In this document: positions 1 to 6,854 of the stretch, in pieces
How positions within the stretch are numbered: position 1 is the stretch's first letter
How the letters are laid out: the number at the start of each line of letters is the position of its first letter
NCBI GenBank assembly: GCA_937927265.1
Contig: CALBCO010000178.1
Span: 1 to 7,909, forward strand
From: an uncultured Verrucomicrobiae bacterium
GTDB lineage: Bacteria > Verrucomicrobiota > Verrucomicrobiia > Palsa-1439
Direction: 5' to 3'
Length of the DNA stretch: 7,909 nt
Position numbers and translations under genes: made by a program
Notes under the pieces: model-generated
Told to the model about the DNA's origin: nothing
The model's database searches: none
Seen by the model: only the letters and a program-made list of their open reading frames with translations

Positions 1-1
1 G

Positions 2-1333
2 GCGACGACCGGCCCCGTTACGATCACTGGCGAACTCCGTTACCAAGCCTGCGACGACGAAGTTTGTTACGCCCCGAAATCGCTACCGGTGACGGTGACG
101 ACGGCGATTGTCGGCGCGGGCGAGCCGGCGAGACCGGTTAATGAGGAGACTTTCGGTGGGAAAGGCGTCCCGGCTGTCGTCGGTTCAGTGGACGGGCGGG
201 ACGCCCATCCCACCAATTCCCTCGAATCGTTGATCCGGGAGCGCGGCTGGGTGATGGCGTTGGTGGTGGTGTTTTTTGGCGGGCTGGCCCTGAATCTGAC
301 GCCCTGTGTGTATCCGATGATTGCGATCACGGTGAGTTACTTTGGCGGCCGTGGCGACCGGAACGCGCGGCAGGCGTTTGGCAACGCGCTGGTCTATTTT
401 TTCGGCGTGGTACTGACGTATTCGGTGCTCGGCTTGGTGGCGGCGTTGACGGGCGGGCTGTTTGGCGCGTTGTTGCAGAGCACGTGGGTGCTGGTTGGAA
501 TTGCCGCGTTGCTCGTGGCGTTGGCGTTGAGCATGTTCGGGCTGTACGAAATCCAGCCGCCACAATTTCTCCTCCAACGGGCGACGGGATTGTCCGGCCA
601 GGCCGGATTTGTCGGCGTGTTTTTCATGGGGGCGATGGTGGGCGTGATTGCCGCGCCGTGTCTCGCACCGATTTTGGTGGCGTTGCTCGTGTTCGTGGGC
701 CAACGCGGCGATCCGTTGTTGGGCTGGGCGTTGTTCTTCGTCCTCGCGAGCGGGTTGGCGCTGCCATACGTCGTGCTGGGCACGTTTTCGGGATTGTTGA
801 CGAAGTTGCCAAAGTCCGGCACGTGGATGGTTTGGGTCAAGCGAGTGTTTGGCGTGTTGCTGATCGGGGTGGCGGTCTGGCTGCTCAATCCGCTCTGGGC
901 ACGTCCGATGACGACGAAGTCGTTGATTGATTGGCAACCGTACACCCCGGCGGCGGTAGCGGCTGGGGAAAAGCCGATCTTGTTGGATTTTTACGCAGAC
1001 TGGTGCATCCCGTGCAAAGAGATGGAGAAGACCACGTTTGCCGATCCGCGCGTGGCGGAAAAAGCCAAACGATTCCGCGCCGTCAAGGCCGATCTCACCC
1101 GCTCGGGTTCGGGGGCCGTTGAGGCCCTGATTGCCCAATATCAGATTGTGGGCGTGCCGACCATTGTCTTTCTGACGCCGGCGGGGGTGGAACGCCGCGA
1201 CCTGCGCCGGGTGGGCTTCATTCCGCCGAACGAGTTTCTGGGCCTGATGGACCGAGCGTTGTCCCCCACCACGAACAACGTTCCCCACCCCACCGGTTTC
1301 GAGACGCCCGCCGGGCTAAGGCAACCGTTTTGA
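2..1333 (+). CDS. dsbD: DsbD-type thiol:disulfide interchange protein (5' partial)
   Basis: This inner-membrane protein passes reducing equivalents from cytoplasmic thioredoxin to periplasmic or c-type cytochrome maturation partners. The frame is open from base 2, so the true start lies upstream; 443 residues are visible. Numbered from base 2, residues 1-29 are the end of the periplasmic N-terminal domain, with its redox pair C17 and C22 in ACDDEVCYAP. A linker rich in G, P and charged residues follows. The eight-helix transmembrane domain starts near residue 84 and carries the two redox cysteines, C102 in LTPCVYP and C220 in AAPCLAP. The C-terminal thioredoxin-like domain has FYADWCIPCKEME, with C335 and C338. 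All three cysteine pairs expected of full DsbD are therefore present. The roughly 20 residues after LMDRAL form a Pro/Thr-rich tail that I do not recognise. A GTG at 89 could be taken as a start, but that would remove the N-terminal redox pair, so it is rejected. The gene lies 111 bases upstream of actA, which fits a role in cytochrome c maturation. Confidence 0.93.
   Translation, partial: ATTGPVTITGELRYQACDDEVCYAPKSLPVTVTTAIVGAGEPARPVNEETFGGKGVPAVVGSVDGRDAHPTNSLESLIRERGWVMALVVVFFGGLALNLTPCVYPMIAITVSYFGGRGDRNARQAFGNALVYFFGVVLTYSVLGLVAALTGGLFGALLQSTWVLVGIAALLVALALSMFGLYEIQPPQFLLQRATGLSGQAGFVGVFFMGAMVGVIAAPCLAPILVALLVFVGQRGDPLLGWALFFVLASGLALPYVVLGTFSGLLTKLPKSGTWMVWVKRVFGVLLIGVAVWLLNPLWARPMTTKSLIDWQPYTPAAVAAGEKPILLDFYADWCIPCKEMEKTTFADPRVAEKAKRFRAVKADLTRSGSGAVEALIAQYQIVGVPTIVFLTPAGVERRDLRRVGFIPPNEFLGLMDRALSPTTNNVPHPTGFETPAGLRQPF
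188..213. repeat. Imperfect hairpin within the dsbD linker
   Basis: GTGG at 188-191 pairs with CCAC at 210-213, and GGGCG at 194-198 pairs with CGCCC at 202-206 across a three-base loop, GGA. A pairs with T between the two blocks (192 with 208), with one mismatch and one bulged base. It lies in the poorly conserved linker between the N-terminal domain and the membrane domain of DsbD and encodes roughly SVDGRDAHP. It has the look of a dispersed palindromic repeat, but a GC-rich coding sequence can form such a stem by chance, and no second copy is seen in the window. Confidence 0.35.
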
Positions 1334-1444
1334 GTGAACCCGCGGTTGCGCGCGGTGGACAGTCGTGCAATAGATAGCCCCGTTGCGAAATGGGAATCTG
1401 GGGTGGTGATTGCGATTTCCACGGGCGGCATGGCCTGACAAGCG
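1334..1444. other. Intergenic gap between dsbD and actA, possible promoter region
   Basis: This 111-base stretch is the only non-coding gap of any size in the window, so it is the natural place for an act operon promoter. I see no convincing -35/-10 pair: TTGCGC at 1346-1351 followed by the AT-richer run near 1369-1376 is only a weak match. A GCAACCG/CGGTTGC inverted repeat (1321-1327 and 1343-1349) straddles the dsbD stop, but the loop is 15 bases and no T-run follows. No clear Shine-Dalgarno sequence precedes actA. Confidence 0.3.
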
Positions 1445-2101
1445 ATGGGGCAGATTTTTCATTCGAGTGCAAACGCGATAGCGCGCGCGATGACCTTCGG
1501 CGCGGTGGCGGCGGTGTTGGCCGCGGGGTGGCTGGTGTACACGTTGAATCAATCGGTGTTTGTCACCGAGGTGGCGGTCGCCAAGGACCAGCCGGTGCCG
1601 TTCAGCCACAAGCATCACGTGCTCGATGTCGGCCTCGATTGCCGGTATTGCCACACGGCGGTGGAGCAGTCGGGTTCCGCCGGCATCCCGCCCACCAAAA
1701 CGTGCAACAACTGCCACTCGGTGTTGTTCACGGATCAGGCGATGTTCGCGCCAGTCAACCAGAGCTTGAAAACGGACCGGTCGCTCGATTGGATTCGCGT
1801 GCATGACTTGCCGGATTACGTCTATTTCAACCACAGCATCCACGTGCAGAAAGGCATTGGCTGCACGACGTGCCACGGCGACGTGCAGAACATGCCGTTG
1901 ACGTGGAAAGCGCAGCCGTTGCAGATGGGGTGGTGTCTGGAATGTCATCGGCAACCTGAAAAATTCATCCGGCCGCGGGACGAAGTGTTCAATCCGGACT
2001 GGAAGCCCGGCCCGAATCACGCCGCGGAAGGCCGGCGGCTGGTCGCGGAGTACGGGATCAACGTGAAACAACTGGAGAATTGTTCCGTATGTCACCGGTA
2101 A
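1445..2101 (+). CDS. actA: ActA, pentaheme cytochrome c subunit of alternative complex III
   Basis: Periplasmic multiheme cytochrome that accepts electrons from ActB and passes them on. It has 218 residues. Residues about 15-33 form one hydrophobic N-terminal helix that would anchor it in the membrane. Five CXXCH heme c motifs follow: CRYCH at 66-70, CNNCH at 87-91, CTTCH at 140-144, CLECH at 164-168 and CSVCH at 213-217. Additional histidines (FSHKHH around 53-58, FNHSIH around 128-133) are candidate distal ligands. Five hemes matches ActA of characterised ACIII complexes. The ATG at 1445 is the first start after an in-frame TGA at 1436, and the opening MGQIFHSSAN resembles ActA N-termini I recall. 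The upstream sequence has no good Shine-Dalgarno. The last heme motif ends one residue before the stop, and its codons overlap the start of actB. A cytochrome c7-like domain name would also fit, but the gene order makes ActA nearly certain. Confidence 0.95.
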   Translation: MGQIFHSSANAIARAMTFGAVAAVLAAGWLVYTLNQSVFVTEVAVAKDQPVPFSHKHHVLDVGLDCRYCHTAVEQSGSAGIPPTKTCNNCHSVLFTDQAMFAPVNQSLKTDRSLDWIRVHDLPDYVYFNHSIHVQKGIGCTTCHGDVQNMPLTWKAQPLQMGWCLECHRQPEKFIRPRDEVFNPDWKPGPNHAAEGRRLVAEYGINVKQLENCSVCHR

Positions 2102-4953
2102 ATCCTCAATGGCGCAGTTTGGAGGAACGGGCGGACACGCCGCAGTTCCGGCAACTGTTTGAGCGCGAGTTTCCCGAAGGCGCGACGGAATGGTTCGACC
2201 CGGTCAGCCGCCGCGACTTTTTGCGGCTGATGGGCGCAAGTCTCGCGCTGGCCGGCCTCGGCGCATGCACCCGCCAGCCCGAGGAAAAAATTTATCCCTA
2301 CGCCGCCCATCCACCCGAACAAATCGTGCCCGGCAAACCACTGTTCTACGCCACGGCAATGGAGGATGGCGGTTACGGATTCGGTCTGCTCGTCGAAAGT
2401 CACGAAGGCCGGCCGACGAAGATCGAGGGCAACCCGCAGCATCCCGGCAGCCTCGGGGCGGCGGATCATTTTGCGCAAGCCTCCATACTGACGATGTATG
2501 ATCCCGAGCGGTCGCAGGTGGTCAGCAATGCCGGACAGATCAGCACGTGGGAAAACTTCGCCGCGGCGCTCGCATGGCAACTCGCGAGTCCCAACGTCGC
2601 GCTGCGCATTCTCACCGGCACGGTCACGTCGCCGACGCTGGCGAGCGTGATCGCGGAAGTGCTCCAGAAGTTCCCGGCGGCGCGCTGGGTGCAATACGAG
2701 CCGGTCAATCAGGACAACATTTACGCCGGGGTGCAGTTGGCGTTCGGCCGTCCAGTGGAGACGATTTACCGGTTCGACCGGGCGGAGGTCGTTGTGTCGT
2801 TGGATACGGATTTTCTGAGCACCGGGCCGGGCCGGTTGCGCTACACGCGTGATTTCACCGCGAACCGGCGCGTGCGCGGCGCGGCGGTGAAGATGAACCG
2901 GCTGTACGTGGCCGAAAGTACGCCGAGTCTCACGGGCGCGATGGCCGATCATCGGCTCGCGGTGCGACCGTCCGAAGTGGAAAAAATTGCGCGGCAACTT
3001 TTGGCCGGTGAGGGCGTGTGGGCGAAGGATTTGCAGGCGCACGCGGGCCGCAGCGTGGTGGTGGCCGGTGAATGGCAACCGCCGGTGGTGCACGCGCTGG
3101 CGCACGCGATCAACGCCAAACTCGGCAACATCGGCCAGACGGTGTTCTACACCGAGCCGGTCACAGTGAACGCCGGCGGACAGGTGGCAGCGTTGCGGGA
3201 GTTGGTCGGCGAGATGCAGGCCGGCAAGGTCGAGGTGTTGCTGATCGTGGGCGGTAACCCGGTATTTGATGCACCGGCGGACCTGAATTTCCTCGACGCG
3301 CTCAAGAAAGTGAAATGGCGGGCGCATCTGGGGTTGTACGATGACGAGACTTCGGAGTGGTGTCAGTGGCACGTGCCGGCGGCGCATTTCTTGGAGACGT
3401 GGGGCGACGTGCGGGCGTTTGACGGCACGGCAACAATCCAGCAGCCGTTGATTGCGCCGTTGTACGGCGGCAAGTCGGCCACGGAATTTTTGTCGGCGGC
3501 ATTGGGGTTGCCGGGCCGCCCGGCGCACGAGATGGTGCGGGCGCACTGGAAAGCGCACGGGCTGGAGTCAGAAGCGGCGTGGCAAGTCGCGGTGCATGAT
3601 GGGGTGGTGCCGGGGACGGCGGCAAAAGAATGGAGTATCGAGAATCGAGGATCGAGGATTGACACCGCCAAGTTGTCGCCACCCTCCCTCCTCCAGCCTC
3701 CAGCCTCGACCGGTTTGGAAATCTTGCTTCGCCCGGATCCAACGATCGGCGATGGCCGGTGGGCCAACAACGGATGGTTGCAGGAATTGCCGAAGCCGTT
3801 CACGCGGTTGACGTGGGATAATGCGGCGTTGCTCAGCCCGCGCACGGCCGAGCAACTCGGTCTGCGGACCGAGCAGGTCGTCGAGCTTGGCGTGGACGGG
3901 CGCGCGGTGCAGTTGCCCGTGTGGGTGTTGCCGGGCCAAGCCGACGATTGCGTGACGGTGCATTTCGGGTACGGACGGCGACGGGCGGGGCGGGTCGGCA
4001 ACCAGGCGGGCGTGGACGTGTTTCGGTTGCGGACGAGCGCGGCGTGGTGGCAGGCGACCGGCGCGACGTTGCGGGCGACCGGGCGGAAGGCGGTGTTGGC
4101 GTGCACGCAGCATCATCAGTTGATGGAGGGCCGGGAACTGGTGCGGGTCGGCACGCTGGAGGAATACCAGCGCGATCCGGAATTTGTGAAGCATCGCGTG
4201 CCTGAGCCGCCGGGGGGGTCGCTGTATCCGCCGCACCCCTACGAAGGCGCGGCGTGGGGGATGGTGATTGATCTGAACGCCTGCACCGGCTGCAACGCCT
4301 GCGTCGTGGCGTGTCAGTCGGAAAACAACATCCCCGTGGTGGGCAAGGACCAGGTGCTGGTCGGACGTGAGATGCATTGGATTCGGGTGGACCGGTATTT
4401 CGCGGGCGACCCGGCGGCGCCGCTGGTTTATCACCAGCCGGTGCCGTGCATGCATTGCGAAAACGCGCCGTGCGAGCCGGTGTGTCCGGTGGCGGCGACC
4501 TCGCACAGCGCGGAAGGGTTGAACGAGATGACGTACAACCGCTGCGTCGGCACCCGGTATTGCGCGAACAACTGCCCGTACAAGGTGCGCCGGTTCAATT
4601 TCCTCCAGTATGCCGATCAGCGGACGGAAAGCTTGAAGTTGATGCGCAACCCGAACGTGACGGTGCGGATGCGAGGCGTGATGGAGAAATGCACGTATTG
4701 CGTCCAACGGATCAATGCGGCGCGGATCACGGCCAAGAAGGAAAACCGGCAGGTCCGTGACGGCGAGGTGGTGACGGCGTGCCAAGCGACGTGCCCGGCG
4801 CAGGCGATCATATTTGGCGATTTGAATGACCCGCTCAGCAACGTGTCGCGTTGGCGGGCGGAGAAGTTAAATTACGGGTTGTTGGTCGAGTTGAACACGG
4901 CACCGCGCACGACGTATCTGGCGAAATTGCGCAATCCAGCGACGGAGATATGA
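2089..4953 (+). CDS. actB: ActB, iron-sulfur/molybdopterin-oxidoreductase-like subunit of alternative complex III
   Basis: Large peripheral subunit of 954 residues that wires the membrane quinol site to the cytochromes. Residues 41-50 carry a Tat-type motif, RRDFLRLMGA, placed after a 40-residue extension, as in the extended-Tat MoCo/4Fe-4S family. A short hydrophobic run ends in LGAC (C60), a possible lipobox. Residues about 70-660 resemble a molybdopterin oxidoreductase; in studied ActB proteins this part binds no molybdenum cofactor. The C-terminal part is ferredoxin-like, with cysteine groups starting at C732 (CTGCNACVVAC), C787 (CMHCENAPCEPVC), C819 (CVGTRYCANNC, three cysteines, suited to a 3Fe-4S cluster), C868/C871, and C898/C902. 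This agrees with three 4Fe-4S and one 3Fe-4S. I chose the ATG at 2089, with GGAG at 2074-2077, over TTG at 2080. It overlaps actA by 13 bases and actC by 4. Residues about 515-542 are encoded by a repeat-like insertion just before the conserved RPDPTIGDGRWANNGWLQEL stretch. Confidence 0.95.
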   Translation: MSPVNPQWRSLEERADTPQFRQLFEREFPEGATEWFDPVSRRDFLRLMGASLALAGLGACTRQPEEKIYPYAAHPPEQIVPGKPLFYATAMEDGGYGFGLLVESHEGRPTKIEGNPQHPGSLGAADHFAQASILTMYDPERSQVVSNAGQISTWENFAAALAWQLASPNVALRILTGTVTSPTLASVIAEVLQKFPAARWVQYEPVNQDNIYAGVQLAFGRPVETIYRFDRAEVVVSLDTDFLSTGPGRLRYTRDFTANRRVRGAAVKMNRLYVAESTPSLTGAMADHRLAVRPSEVEKIARQLLAGEGVWAKDLQAHAGRSVVVAGEWQPPVVHALAHAINAKLGNIGQTVFYTEPVTVNAGGQVAALRELVGEMQAGKVEVLLIVGGNPVFDAPADLNFLDALKKVKWRAHLGLYDDETSEWCQWHVPAAHFLETWGDVRAFDGTATIQQPLIAPLYGGKSATEFLSAALGLPGRPAHEMVRAHWKAHGLESEAAWQVAVHDGVVPGTAAKEWSIENRGSRIDTAKLSPPSLLQPPASTGLEILLRPDPTIGDGRWANNGWLQELPKPFTRLTWDNAALLSPRTAEQLGLRTEQVVELGVDGRAVQLPVWVLPGQADDCVTVHFGYGRRRAGRVGNQAGVDVFRLRTSAAWWQATGATLRATGRKAVLACTQHHQLMEGRELVRVGTLEEYQRDPEFVKHRVPEPPGGSLYPPHPYEGAAWGMVIDLNACTGCNACVVACQSENNIPVVGKDQVLVGREMHWIRVDRYFAGDPAAPLVYHQPVPCMHCENAPCEPVCPVAATSHSAEGLNEMTYNRCVGTRYCANNCPYKVRRFNFLQYADQRTESLKLMRNPNVTVRMRGVMEKCTYCVQRINAARITAKKENRQVRDGEVVTACQATCPAQAIIFGDLNDPLSNVSRWRAEKLNYGLLVELNTAPRTTYLAKLRNPATEI
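3637..3710. repeat. Heptad-repeat inverted element inside actB
   Basis: The left arm is three tandem 7-base units: ATCGAGA at 3637-3643, then ATCGAGG at 3644-3650 and 3651-3657. The right arm is four 7-base units, reading CCTCCCT at 3683-3689, CCTCCAG at 3690-3696 and 3697-3703, and CCTCGAC at 3704-3710. The right arm is approximately the reverse complement of the left (TCGAGG pairs with CCTCGA), so the purine-rich and pyrimidine-rich halves could fold into a hairpin around the central 25 bases. It is read through in frame by actB, giving a Ser/Pro/Leu-rich stretch unlike the rest of the protein. The left arm resembles the tract at the actD/actE junction. Confidence 0.7.
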
Positions 4954-6308
4954 CTGAACCCCACCACATGCCATTGATCGAACCGGGGCACACGCATGCG
5001 ACGGTGACGGATAAGATTGCCGCCATCGTGCTGGAGCGCGGCGTGAGCAAAGGGTGGATTCTCGGATTCTTCGTCGCGTTCAGTTTGTTCAACGTGCTCG
5101 CCTTGTCGGTAGCCTACCTCGTGTACAAGGGACTCGGCATCTGGGGCATCAACAACCCGGTCGGCTGGGGATTCGCCATCGTCAACTTTGTCTGGTGGGT
5201 GGGCATCGGCCACGCCGGGACGCTGATTTCAGCGATCCTGTTGTTGCTCCGGCAGGAATGGCGGACTTCGATCAACCGGTTCGCCGAAGCGATGACGCTG
5301 TTTGCAGTGTCCTGCGCCGGTATCTTTCCGTTGATCCACGTCGGCCGGCCGTGGGTGGCGTATTGGTTACTCCCCTACCCAAACACGATGAGCATGTGGC
5401 CGCAGTTCCGCAGTCCGTTGCTCTGGGACGTGTTTGCGGTGAGCACGTACGCGACGGTGTCGGCGTTGTTCTGGTACGTCGGGTTGATTCCCGATCTGGC
5501 GACGTTGCGCGACCGGGCGAAAAACCGGCTGGTGCAGATTGTCTATGGGGTGATGGCGCTGGGGTGGACGGGGTCGGCGAAGCATTGGTTCCGGTATGAG
5601 ACCGCGTATTTGTTGCTGGCCGGGCTGGCGACGCCCTTGGTGATCTCAGTGCATAGCGTGGTGAGTTTCGATTTCGCGGTGTCGGTGATTCCCGGCTGGC
5701 ACACGACGGTGTTCCCGCCGTATTTCGTGGCGGGGGCGATTTTCTCCGGGTTTGCGATGGTGCTGACGTTGACTATTCCGATCCGCAAGATTTACGGGTT
5801 GGAAGATTTCATCACGATGCGGCATCTCGACAACATGGCGAAGGTGATGTTGGCGACTGGGTTGATCGTCGGCTATGGCTACCTGATGGAAGCGTTCATG
5901 GCGTGGTACAGCGGCAGCCCGTACGAGCAATTCATGATTTGGAATCGGCTGACCGGCCCGTATGCCGTCCCCTATGCCGGGCTGTTGCTCTGCAACATCG
6001 TCATCCCGCAAGTGTTGTGGTCCGGGCGGGTGAGACGGAACATCCCGCTGTTGTTTGTGATCTCGATCATCGTCAACATCGGCATGTGGCTGGAGCGGTT
6101 TATCATCGTGGTCACGAGCTTGCACCGCGATTACCTGCCGTCGTCGTGGGGGATGTACTACCCAACGATTTGGGACTGGGCGACGTTTGCGGGTTCGATT
6201 GGGTTGTTCCTGACGTTGTTGTTCCTGTTCATCCGCGTGTTACCGATGATTTCGATTTTTGAGATGCGGCTGTTGGTGCCGGCGAACCGCAAGGAGAACG
6301 CCCCATGA
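4950..6308 (+). CDS. actC: ActC, NrfD/PsrC-like quinol-oxidising membrane subunit of alternative complex III
   Basis: Polytopic membrane protein of 452 residues with about ten transmembrane helices, of the NrfD/PsrC family. In ACIII it carries the quinol-binding site near the periplasmic side, next to the 3Fe-4S cluster of ActB. Visible family features include GIGHAGTLISAILLL (85-99, with conserved H88), the HVGRPW loop (130-135) with PYPN after it, HSVVSFDFA (235-243) with a conserved His and Asp inside a helix, and the SLHRDYLPSSWG segment (390-401). The start is the ATG at 4950, which overlaps the actB stop as ATGA; GGAG at 4944-4947 lies very close to it, so coupling to actB translation is likely. 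An ATG at 4968 would remove only six residues. The next gene, actD, overlaps the stop by 4 bases. ActF is its paralogue later in the operon. Confidence 0.95.
   Translation: MTEPHHMPLIEPGHTHATVTDKIAAIVLERGVSKGWILGFFVAFSLFNVLALSVAYLVYKGLGIWGINNPVGWGFAIVNFVWWVGIGHAGTLISAILLLLRQEWRTSINRFAEAMTLFAVSCAGIFPLIHVGRPWVAYWLLPYPNTMSMWPQFRSPLLWDVFAVSTYATVSALFWYVGLIPDLATLRDRAKNRLVQIVYGVMALGWTGSAKHWFRYETAYLLLAGLATPLVISVHSVVSFDFAVSVIPGWHTTVFPPYFVAGAIFSGFAMVLTLTIPIRKIYGLEDFITMRHLDNMAKVMLATGLIVGYGYLMEAFMAWYSGSPYEQFMIWNRLTGPYAVPYAGLLLCNIVIPQVLWSGRVRRNIPLLFVISIIVNIGMWLERFIIVVTSLHRDYLPSSWGMYYPTIWDWATFAGSIGLFLTLLFLFIRVLPMISIFEMRLLVPANRKENAP
6291..6296 (+). promoter_or_regulatory. Strong Shine-Dalgarno for actD
   Basis: AAGGAG lies 8 bases before the actD ATG and inside the last codons of actC. 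It is the best canonical ribosome-binding site in the window and fixes the ATGA overlap as the actD start. Confidence 0.75.
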
Positions 6309-6838
6309 GCCGGCGCCTCCACGGTTTATTGGCCGAATTCGACACGGCGGAACAACTCCTGGCCGCGGCTGAGAAAGTGCGGGCCGCTGGCTACCGGCAG
6401 ATTGACGCCCATTCACCGTTCCCGGTGCATGGGTTGGCGGAAGCGGTCGGCTTCCAGCGCACCATCTTGCCGGCCTTGGTGTTGTTGGGCGGCCTAATGG
6501 GCGCGGCGGTCGGGTTTGGGATGCAGTATTACATCTCAGTGATTGATTACCCGCTGAACATTGGCGGGCGGCCGCTGAACAGTTGGCCGCAATTCATCCC
6601 GGTGACGTTTGAGCTGGCGGTGCTCTTTGCGGCCGGCACGGCGGTGCTCGGCATGTTGGCCCTGAACGGCCTCCCGAAACCGTACAATCCGTTGTTCAAC
6701 GTCGAGCGGTTCGCGCTGGCGTCGCATGACCGGTTTTTCCTCGCGATTGAAGCGACCGATCCACAATTTGACCCGGTGAAGACACGCCGGTTGTTGGAAA
6801 GTTTGCAACCGCACGGGGTGTATGAGGTCGAGGATTGA
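6305..6838 (+). CDS. actD: ActD, two-helix membrane subunit of alternative complex III (DUF3341 family)
   Basis: Membrane subunit of 177 residues with no recognised cofactor. The N-terminal third is soluble, with RRLHGLLAEFDTAEQLLAAA and the family-typical SPFPVHGL around residues 37-44. Two hydrophobic segments follow, at about 53-77 and 99-121, separated by the loop GGRPLNSWPQFIPVTFE that is characteristic of this family. The C-terminus (NPLFNVERF, then DRFFLAIEATDP) is again soluble. In ACIII structures ActD sits beside ActC and its role is probably structural or in proton movement; that is knowledge of the family, not visible here. The start overlaps the actC stop by 4 bases and has a strong Shine-Dalgarno. 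The last codons (YEVED) run into a heptad-repeat tract that continues across the actE start. Confidence 0.93.
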   Translation: MSRRLHGLLAEFDTAEQLLAAAEKVRAAGYRQIDAHSPFPVHGLAEAVGFQRTILPALVLLGGLMGAAVGFGMQYYISVIDYPLNIGGRPLNSWPQFIPVTFELAVLFAAGTAVLGMLALNGLPKPYNPLFNVERFALASHDRFFLAIEATDPQFDPVKTRRLLESLQPHGVYEVED

Positions 6839-6854
6839 GGATGGAGGATCAGAT
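6827..6854 (+). repeat. Heptad-repeat tract spanning the actD stop and the actE start
   Basis: Consecutive 7-base units are GTCGAGG at 6827-6833, ATTGAGG at 6834-6840, ATGGAGG at 6841-6847 and a degenerate ATCAGAT at 6848-6854. They match the left-arm unit ATCGAGG of the element inside actB. The tract contains the actD stop codon (6836-6838), the ATG of actE (6841) and GAGG at 6830-6833, which is placed 7 bases before that ATG and would serve as its ribosome-binding site. No pyrimidine-rich partner arm is seen nearby, so this looks like a half element or a tandem-repeat remnant. Confidence 0.6.

Noticed and set aside
89..91. GTG at 89 as the start of the first gene
   Set aside because: The frame is open upstream to the window edge and encodes the conserved YQAC...CY segment of the DsbD N-terminal domain.
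1321..1349. Inverted repeat GCAACCG/CGGTTGC around the dsbD stop as a terminator
   Set aside because: The loop is 15 bases, the stem only 7 bp, and no T-run follows, so termination cannot be supported.
2080..2082. TTG at 2080 as the actB start
   Set aside because: The GGAG at 2074-2077 would be only 2 bases away, while the ATG at 2089 has a workable 11-base spacing.
2092..4785. Long open frames on the minus strand opposite actB (488 and 405 codons), with similar ones opposite dsbD and actC
   Set aside because: They are Arg/His/Pro-rich shadows typical of GC-rich coding DNA, lack recognisable domains, and lie opposite genes of clear identity.
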